Shown here: in pieces, positions 14,425 to 18,930 of the stretch | Numbering within the stretch: the stretch's first letter is position 1 | Layout: each line of letters begins with the position of its first letter | Source of the DNA: Hungatella sp. UBA3402 | GTDB lineage: Bacteria > Bacillota > Clostridia > Lachnospirales > Lachnospiraceae | Assembly (NCBI GenBank): GCA_002358555.1 | Contig: DEPC01000053.1 | Span: 1-18,930 of the forward strand | DNA length: 18,930 nt | Direction: 5' to 3' | Program-made: the position numbers and the translations under genes | The notes under the pieces: model-generated | Seen by the model: the letters and a program-made list of their open reading frames with translations, nothing else | Told to the model about the DNA's origin: nothing | The model's database searches: none

Positions 14425-14497
14425 ATATCAGATAGGAATTGACCTCTGCCACAGATACAGGCAAGCTGCTCACCGTCTAGTCCTCCCTATCTGATAT
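14425..14497. repeat. 73-base hairpin next to the end of the lipoprotein isomerase gene
   Basis: ATATCAGATAGG (14425-14436) pairs perfectly with CCTATCTGATAT (14486-14497). Inside, GAC/GTC and a small TGCC/GGCA hairpin can also pair. The element ends 8 bases before the stop codon of the isomerase gene at 14505, so it may act as its 3' stabiliser or terminator. There is no minus-strand T-run, while the plus side is T-rich. Together with the 130-base hairpin this explains most of the gene-free stretch 14244-14504. Confidence 0.6.
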
Positions 14498-14504
14498 ATT
14501 TTCT

Positions 14505-15608
14505 TTATTCTGCTACTGCATTCTCTGCAATCAAGGCTACTATCTTCTCTGTAAGGATATAATTCTTGATATTATCTAATCCTGTTTCCGCAGCCATGGC
14601 ATCTACATCTTCATATTCAAAAGCATCTGCCATATCTTTGAGTTCCTGTTCTTCTACCACAATATTCTCTTCCTTGGCAATCGCATTGACTATGATATTC
14701 TGCTTACAGCCCTCTCTGGACATTACCATCAGTTCATCCTCAAAGGTTGCCAAATCCATACCATAATAGCTCATCATAGTTTCTAAGTCTAACCCAAACA
14801 ATGCTGCCTGCTCCTCATAGGATTTATGCTGGTCCTCATAATATGCTTGTACTGCCTCGTCAGAAATCGTCACCTCGCTGTTGTCAACTACCTTTTTAAA
14901 TACATCAAGTCTTTTCTGATTTTCAGCATTGGATATTGCTGTCTCCTCCATCTCTTTTCTCAATGCTGCTCGATACTCATCTACAGTAGCGAAATCGGTA
15001 TTCTCTGCAATAAATGCATCATTTAGCTCTGCCTTTACGGACTCCTGCACTTCATTGACAGTTACTTCAAATACTACAGGCTGCCCTGCCAGCTCCTCAT
15101 TGGGATAGCTTTCTGGGAAAGTCAAATTTAATGTTACTTTCTGGCCTGCTGTTGCACCGATAAGTCCAGCTTCAAAGCCATCAATAAATTGACCAGAACC
15201 TAATGGTAAATCATATCCACTGTCTGTTCCTCCATCAAATGCTACTCCATCTTTGGTTCCTACATAATCAATATTTACAATATCGCCATTCTGAGCTGCT
15301 CTGTCTACTTTCTGAAGACTAGGATAAGCATCTAATAGCTGTTGTATCCTGGTTTCAATCTCCTCATCTGTTACCTCAGTGGAAAGTGGTGTATAGGTTA
15401 CTCCTTTATATTCTGCCAGAGACACAATCTCTCCTGGATTCAGTTCTTCTGGTCTAGGCCCCTCTGTGGTGGTTTCTGATTCTTGGGTAGTTGCTTCTGT
15501 TGTGACAGTGTTTTCTGTAGTTGCTGTGGAATCTGTCTTGGCAGAACATCCAGATACCATCATCACAGCCATAAGGCCAAACATGCAAATTTTAAAATTT
15601 TTTTTCAT
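14505..15608 (-). CDS. Lipoprotein trigger-factor-like FKBP-type peptidyl-prolyl isomerase
   Basis: The 367-residue protein looks like the FKBP and C-terminal parts of trigger factor placed behind a lipoprotein signal. Residues 1-21 are a signal peptide ending in lipobox VSGC, so Cys21 would be the lipid anchor. A Thr/Glu-rich linker follows (22-55). The FKBP domain covers about 105-190 (NGDIVNIDYVG, FDGGTDSGYDLPLGSG, FIDGFEAGLIGATAGQKV, LTFPESYPNEELAGQPVVFEVTVNEV). Residues 195-360 are helical like the trigger-factor chaperone arms. The ribosome-binding domain is missing. It would fold or protect secreted proteins on the outer face of the membrane. ATG at 15608 has GGGAAGGA before it and begins a proper signal peptide; upstream in-frame codons add an unlikely 25 residues. 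It seems monocistronic with its own promoter. Confidence 0.9.
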   Translation of the reverse strand: MKKNFKICMFGLMAVMMVSGCSAKTDSTATTENTVTTEATTQESETTTEGPRPEELNPGEIVSLAEYKGVTYTPLSTEVTDEEIETRIQQLLDAYPSLQKVDRAAQNGDIVNIDYVGTKDGVAFDGGTDSGYDLPLGSGQFIDGFEAGLIGATAGQKVTLNLTFPESYPNEELAGQPVVFEVTVNEVQESVKAELNDAFIAENTDFATVDEYRAALRKEMEETAISNAENQKRLDVFKKVVDNSEVTISDEAVQAYYEDQHKSYEEQAALFGLDLETMMSYYGMDLATFEDELMVMSREGCKQNIIVNAIAKEENIVVEEQELKDMADAFEYEDVDAMAAETGLDNIKNYILTEKIVALIAENAVAE

Positions 15609-15673
15609 TTTCCTTCCCTTTTCTTTCTTAAAAAAATAGTGATATTCCATACAGGCCATAAAGCCTAAAAGCA

Positions 15674-15702
15674 AGTATAGCACATCCTTTCTTTAATGAA
15701 AA
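15674..15702 (-). promoter_or_regulatory. Extended -10 promoter of the lipoprotein isomerase gene
   Basis: On the minus strand, TATACT (15674-15679) is preceded by TGc, an extended -10, and a weak -35 TTTTCA (15697-15702) sits at 17 bases. The inferred transcript start is about 60 bases ahead of the ATG at 15608. Confidence 0.55.
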
Positions 15703-15753
15703 GGTCTTGGACTAAATTCACAAAAAATTCAGAATCCTTTCAAATTCCTTTCA

Positions 15754-15887
15754 TTCTTAGATGTAGCAGATTGCTACGAAAATAGAATTTCTATTTTGCT
15801 CGGACTGGAGTGGAACAGAGAAGCCAAGATGCTGTGTGCCAGTGACATACAGTTAGCACCAACCAAAACGAAGCATAGACCTAAGAA
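15754..15887. other. Structured, GC-richer intergenic segment of unknown nature
   Basis: Outer arms TTCTTAG (15754-15760) and CTAAGAA (15881-15887) enclose three hairpins: GTAGCA-gat-TGCTAC (15763-15777), AAAATAGAA-t-TTCTATTTT (15779-15797), and TGCT/AGCA with GTGTG/CATAC further on. Bases 15801-15880 are 50% GC, above the surroundings. A plus-strand frame stays open from 15700 to 15909 but has no plausible start and resembles no protein I recognise. It could be a non-coding RNA or a dispersed repeat. Just past it, AAAGCC-aat-GGaCTTTTT on the minus strand (near 15893-15910) is a weak terminator candidate for dtd. Confidence 0.4.
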
Positions 15888-15931
15888 GCAAAAAGTCCAT
15901 TGGCTTTAGAAAATAGATAATTCACACTTGA

Positions 15932-16387
15932 CTAATGCGATATCAGCTCCTCGCTGTCTAAAACCAATGTAAAAGGTCCATCATTTACCAGGGACACCTT
16001 CATATCTGCCCCAAAAATCCCATGTTCTACTCTATCCACATAAAGTCTGCATCTCTCTATCACATGCTCATACAGACAATTTGCCATATCTGGAGCGCCT
16101 GCCTTGATAAAACTGGGACGATTTCCCTTTTTACAGTCCGCATATAAAGTAAACTGGCTCACTACCAAGATTTCTCCTCCTACATCTGCCAGAGATAGAT
16201 TGGTCTTTCCATTGTCATCTGGAAAAATCCGCAGCTTACAAATCTTGTCCACCATTTTATCGGCAATCTGCTCAGTATCCCCTTCTGCTGCTCCCAAAAG
16301 TAGCAAAAAGCCATGACCAATAGCCCCTATCTCTTGACCATCTACAGATACATTTGCTTCTTTTACTCTTTGTAATACAACTCTCAT
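15932..16387 (-). CDS. dtd: D-aminoacyl-tRNA deacylase (D-Tyr-tRNA deacylase)
   Basis: This 151-residue cytosolic enzyme removes D-amino acids, and glycine, wrongly attached to tRNA, keeping them out of proteins. The chain starts with the family signature MRVVLQRVKEANVSVDG. The two conserved active-site motifs are SQFTL (77-81) and NDGPFT (135-140); the second is usually NxGPVT, so the Phe is a mild variation. KKGNRPSF (86-93) is also typical. The open frame extends 56 residues upstream, but ATG at 16387 with AAGGAGAG just ahead matches the family start. It lies 170 bases behind the (p)ppGpp synthetase gene, separated by a hairpin with a T-run, so it may be expressed by partial read-through. 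Confidence 0.95.
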   Translation of the reverse strand: MRVVLQRVKEANVSVDGQEIGAIGHGFLLLLGAAEGDTEQIADKMVDKICKLRIFPDDNGKTNLSLADVGGEILVVSQFTLYADCKKGNRPSFIKAGAPDMANCLYEHVIERCRLYVDRVEHGIFGADMKVSLVNDGPFTLVLDSEELISH

Positions 16388-16461
16388 ATCTCTCCTTTTC
16401 TCATTTAAAACTTGACCAAAGCAACTTCCACAATTAGATACCATGCAAAAAAATTTATCAG

Positions 16462-16528
16462 AAAAAAATCCGTCAGCACAACAGCAAACAGTCTGAAACT
16501 CTTTGTTCTGAACTGTTTGTTCGTGCTG
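16462..16528 (-). terminator. Hairpin terminator or attenuator between the SAS gene and dtd
   Basis: Outer arms CAGCAC (16474-16479) and GTGCTG (16523-16528) and inner arms CAAACAGT (16485-16492) and ACTGTTTG (16512-16519) form a long interrupted stem; a small GAAaC/GTTC stem closes the tip. On the minus strand the hairpin is followed after ACGGA by seven T (16462-16468). The five-base gap weakens it as a terminator, so partial termination is plausible. Confidence 0.55.
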
Positions 16529-16557
16529 CGGATACTTTCTATCAACAACTACCATTG

Positions 16558-17217
16558 TCAGCCGGCTGTTCCTCTTTGGTCTCTCTGGCTATTCCATGCT
16601 AGAATTGTCTCATTGAGTGAATACATCTTTCCTTCTAATATATCTACAATATCTGCACAGGCTTTTAATTCCTGTTGCAGATAAGCTGGACCTTCTCCTT
16701 CAAACTTGTAATAAATCTTATGCTCTAAGCTGGCCCAAAAATCCATGGCCACTGTCCGTATCTGAATCTCTACCTTAGTTTCCACTGGCCCATCAGATAA
16801 ATAGACTGGAATTGTCACTACCATATGGTAGCTTTTATATCCATTGGGCTTGGGATGTTTAATATAATCTTTCACATAAAGTACAGTCACATCTTTCTGT
16901 CCGGCTATCATATCTGCAATCAAATAGATATCTGAGGTAAAAGAACAGATAATGCGGATTCCGGCAATATCGCTCAATCTGTCCTTCATATTGGCGATAG
17001 TCACTTCATAGTTGTGACGTTTCATCTTTTTTACAATGCTTTCGGCAGTTTTTAGGCGAGACTTTACATGTTCAATGGGTGTGTAATTATAAATATGAAT
17101 AAACTCGTTATTTAAAATCTCAATCTTAACATTGATTTCTTTTAATGCTGAGCTGTATAGAAACATCAATGAGTTCCATTGTCCTAACTGGTCATATGCT
17201 TTGGGGATATTATCCAT
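16558..17217 (-). CDS. Small alarmone synthetase, RelA/SpoT synthetase domain only
   Basis: This 219-residue cytosolic protein is a stand-alone (p)ppGpp synthetase (SAS, RelQ/RelP type) that transfers pyrophosphate from ATP to GDP or GTP in the stringent response. Synthetase motifs are present: DIAGIRI (83-89), YIKHPKPNGYKSYH (118-131), VEIQIRT (149-155) and WASLEHK (161-167). There is no HD hydrolase domain and no TGS or ACT domain. Length fits RelQ-like enzymes. ATG at 17217 follows the strong site AGGAGGAGG. It starts 23 bases after the S1-domain gene, so the two should be cotranscribed. Whether it is of RelQ or RelP kind is uncertain. Confidence 0.92.
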   Translation of the reverse strand: MDNIPKAYDQLGQWNSLMFLYSSALKEINVKIEILNNEFIHIYNYTPIEHVKSRLKTAESIVKKMKRHNYEVTIANMKDRLSDIAGIRIICSFTSDIYLIADMIAGQKDVTVLYVKDYIKHPKPNGYKSYHMVVTIPVYLSDGPVETKVEIQIRTVAMDFWASLEHKIYYKFEGEGPAYLQQELKACADIVDILEGKMYSLNETILAWNSQRDQRGTAG

Positions 17218-17240
17218 CTTATCCCTCCTCCTGATACTAC

Positions 17241-18032
17241 CTATAATTTTAAACCTTTCAGCAGATCGCCCAAGCCAGTAGACACTTCCCCTGAATTCTT
17301 ATACTCATAATAAACCTCTTTTTCTTCCCCTTGAGATTCTAATGCCTTCATGCTCAAGCTGATTTTTCCATCGGCAACAGAAAGTACTTTTACTTTTATC
17401 TGCTGTCCTTCTTTTAATACCACACTTGGATGTTTAATTCTCTGATTGCTAATCTGGGAAATATGCAACAGCCCAGACACACCACCCTCTAAATTCACAA
17501 ATGCTCCATATGGCTTTAAACTGTCAACCGTTCCCTCTACCGTGTCTCCTGCTTTGTAGGTGGAAATTTTTTCCTGTCTTTCGGCCTCTCTGCGTTCTTT
17601 CAGTAATTCTTTTGCAGAAAGAACTAGCCGCTTTTTCTCAGGGTCTGCAGTAATAATGTATGCTTCTATATGTTTACCAGTCCAATCTTCCAGTTTTTCT
17701 ACATATTCTAAAGACAACTGAGAGGCAGGAATAAATGCCTGTGTTTCATTTAAATAGGCAATAGCTCCACCTTTTACAATTTCTTTAATCTTTACCTTTA
17801 CTACAGTTTTGTCTGCCTGCATCTGGCGCAATTCCTGCCATTTTTCTGCATCTGGTGAACCCTCTGGTACATAAGTCTGGCTGCGATGCTCATCAAAGGC
17901 TTTGTAGGATTCTTCCAGTTCAGCAGCATAATCTGCCATTGATTCTGGTGCTTCCGGTGCGGAAGGGGTTGATGTTTGGATGTCATTTGTCTGTGTTTCT
18001 TGTACTTGGTTGGTTTTTAACTCTTCGGCCAT
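17241..18032 (-). CDS. S1-domain RNA-binding protein (ribosomal protein S1-like)
   Basis: This 263-residue protein has two S1 OB-fold RNA-binding domains, at about residues 75-142 (VVKVKIKEIVKGGAIAYLNE through KKRLVLSAKEL) and 162-231 (GDTVEGTVDSLKPYGAFVNL through GKISLSMKAL). The second is the better conserved, with YGAFV and GLLHIS. The N-terminal 65 residues are acidic and low in complexity, rich in Gln, Thr, Ser and Glu. Full ribosomal S1 has four to six domains, so this is a short S1-like protein as found in Firmicutes, probably affecting mRNA translation or stability. ATG at 18032 is preceded by GGGAGGG at about 8 bases. It leads the operon with the alarmone synthetase gene, an arrangement that suggests a shared link to translation control. 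Confidence 0.9.
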   Translation of the reverse strand: MAEELKTNQVQETQTNDIQTSTPSAPEAPESMADYAAELEESYKAFDEHRSQTYVPEGSPDAEKWQELRQMQADKTVVKVKIKEIVKGGAIAYLNETQAFIPASQLSLEYVEKLEDWTGKHIEAYIITADPEKKRLVLSAKELLKERREAERQEKISTYKAGDTVEGTVDSLKPYGAFVNLEGGVSGLLHISQISNQRIKHPSVVLKEGQQIKVKVLSVADGKISLSMKALESQGEEKEVYYEYKNSGEVSTGLGDLLKGLKL

Positions 18033-18097
18033 GTTATGGTCCCTCCCTGTAATTATATTTTTTGTAAGTCTTTTTACTGCTCATTACTTACATGTAC

Positions 18098-18103
18098 ATT
18101 ATA
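18098..18103 (-). promoter_or_regulatory. Candidate -10 of the S1-domain operon
   Basis: A perfect TATAAT stands on the minus strand, about 65 bases ahead of the ATG at 18032, with an overlapping TATAGT. No good -35 lies at 16-18 bases, so the call is tentative. Confidence 0.4.
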
Positions 18104-18156
18104 CTATACTTTTCCCTATCTTCCTAATTATTTTTATAGTTTTCTTGAAAAAAATG

Positions 18157-18165
18157 TGCTATATT
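18157..18165 (+). promoter_or_regulatory. Candidate extended -10 promoter of the PHP gene
   Basis: TGC followed by TATATT is an extended -10 about 39 bases ahead of the ATG at 18204. The region between the two divergent genes is very AT-rich and has no clear -35. Confidence 0.4.
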
Positions 18166-18203
18166 GAAGAAAAATAATTAAATATATCTCAAGAGGGAAT
18201 GTT

Positions 18204-18930
18204 ATGAATGATTTTATTGACCTCCATATGCATACAATTGCTAGTGGGCATGCTTATAATACTCTGTATGAGATGGTTGCAGCAGCTGTCAAAAATGGAG
18301 TAAGGCTAGTTGGAATTAGTGACCATGGACCTGCTGTGCCAGGAAGTTGTGATAAGTCTTATTTTTCTAATTTTAAAGTAATCCCACGAAATCTTATGGG
18401 GTTGCGAATTCTTATGGGCTGTGAATTAAATATTATTGATTATGAGGGAGAAGTTGACCTAGATGATTCTCGTCTACAGCGATTAGATTATGCGATAGCC
18501 AGTCTCCATATCCCTTGTTGTAGTCCAGGAACTGTATTACAAAATACAAATGCATATGTGGGTGTTATGAAGAATCGTTATGTGCAGATTATTGGCCATC
18601 CTGATGATGCACGCTATCCTGTAGATTATAATACCTTAGTGGCTGCGGCTGCAGAACACCATAAGCTTTTGGAAGTCAATTCCAGTTCTCTCCATCCTCT
18701 TTCACCTAGAAAAGGCGCCTGGGAACATTATCTGGAAATGCTAGATTTATGCAAACATTACCATGTCTCTATTATAATTGGAAGTGATGCTCACTGTGAA
18801 ATTGATGTAGGGAATCATGTACAGGCTTTGGCTCTTTTAAAAGAAGCTAACTTTCCAGAAGAATTAGTAATCAATACTTCTATTCAAAAGCTAATTCCTT
18901 ATATTCCTGTGCTGCAGGATTTCCAGGAGG
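18204..18930 (+). CDS. PHP-domain phosphatase (YcdX-like), truncated by the window end
   Basis: The frame from ATG at 18204 stays open to the window end, 242 codons, so the C-terminus is missing. It is a PHP-fold metal-dependent phosphatase of the YcdX-like group. The metal-binding motifs are DLHMHT (6-11, first two histidines), GISDHG, IIGHPDD and, near residue 195, IIIGSDAHCE. Such proteins are trinuclear-metal phosphoesterases of uncertain substrate. A GAGGG site lies 6 bases ahead of the ATG. It is the only intact plus-strand gene in the window and is divergent from the S1-domain operon. Some PHP proteins are histidinol phosphatases, but no his gene is nearby and the motif spacing fits YcdX better. 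Confidence 0.88.
   Translation, partial: MNDFIDLHMHTIASGHAYNTLYEMVAAAVKNGVRLVGISDHGPAVPGSCDKSYFSNFKVIPRNLMGLRILMGCELNIIDYEGEVDLDDSRLQRLDYAIASLHIPCCSPGTVLQNTNAYVGVMKNRYVQIIGHPDDARYPVDYNTLVAAAAEHHKLLEVNSSSLHPLSPRKGAWEHYLEMLDLCKHYHVSIIIGSDAHCEIDVGNHVQALALLKEANFPEELVINTSIQKLIPYIPVLQDFQE

Noticed and set aside
15700..15909. Plus-strand open frame as a small protein gene
   Set aside because: No start codon with a ribosome site near its beginning and no recognisable similarity; the DNA structure explains the segment better.
15932..16555. Longer N-termini of dtd, xpt, the HAD gene and the isomerase
   Set aside because: In each case the internal ATG has a good ribosome site and matches the family start, while the extra residues do not.
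1..18930. CRISPR array, tRNA, rRNA, prophage or insertion sequence
   Set aside because: No regularly spaced long direct repeats, no cloverleaf with CCA end, no ribosomal RNA sequence and no transposase or phage protein was seen on either strand.

Overview
The window looks like chromosomal DNA of a low-GC, anaerobic Firmicute, most likely a member of the Clostridia close to Lachnospiraceae. This is an inference from AT-rich DNA, strong Shine-Dalgarno sites, two TTG starts (at 1649 and 6274), a CIRCE-controlled small heat-shock gene, tandem feoA genes with feoB, and a lipoprotein form of trigger factor. Almost every gene is on the minus strand; only a decayed AraC-type regulator and the last, truncated PHP phosphatase gene are on the plus strand.

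Layout by increasing coordinate. (1) 1-850: a small heat-shock protein gene with its terminator and a CIRCE/promoter, then a gene-free stretch with three perfect inverted repeats. (2) 870-4390: an iron module. A DtxR-type regulator (874-1236) lies downstream of an operon transcribed feoA-feoA-feoB-short Fur-like protein. The operon starts at a clear promoter overlapped by a good Fur box. A second repeated motif, GTTAG..CTAAC, lies on the -10 and again before feoB. (3) 4390-4860: remains of an AraC regulator and a long hairpin terminator. (4) 4886-12583: seven co-directional genes, transcribed ccdA-tlpA fusion, znuA, znuC, znuB, ktrB, ktrA, MATE exporter. They cover thiol redox, zinc import, potassium uptake and drug/cation export. 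(5) 12722-14093: xpt and a HAD phosphatase, overlapping by 8 bases. (6) 14094-14504: a gene-free stretch with spaced direct repeats in the xpt leader and two long hairpin elements. (7) 14505-15930: a lipoprotein trigger-factor-like isomerase and a structured, GC-richer intergenic region. (8) 15932-18032: an operon of an S1-domain RNA-binding protein, a small (p)ppGpp synthetase, a hairpin terminator or attenuator, and D-Tyr-tRNA deacylase. (9) 18204-end: a divergent PHP phosphatase that runs off the window.

The common theme is metal and stress homeostasis: iron, zinc and potassium uptake, heat shock, stringent response and proofreading. No phage, CRISPR, tRNA, rRNA or intact transposon was seen. 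The most unusual items are the 87-residue Fur-like protein, which lacks a dimerisation domain and sits where FeoC sits in other bacteria; the doubled GTTAG..CTAAC motif in the feo operon next to a DtxR-type gene; and the 130-base hairpin at 14261-14390, whose wobble pairs favour folding as a plus-strand RNA.
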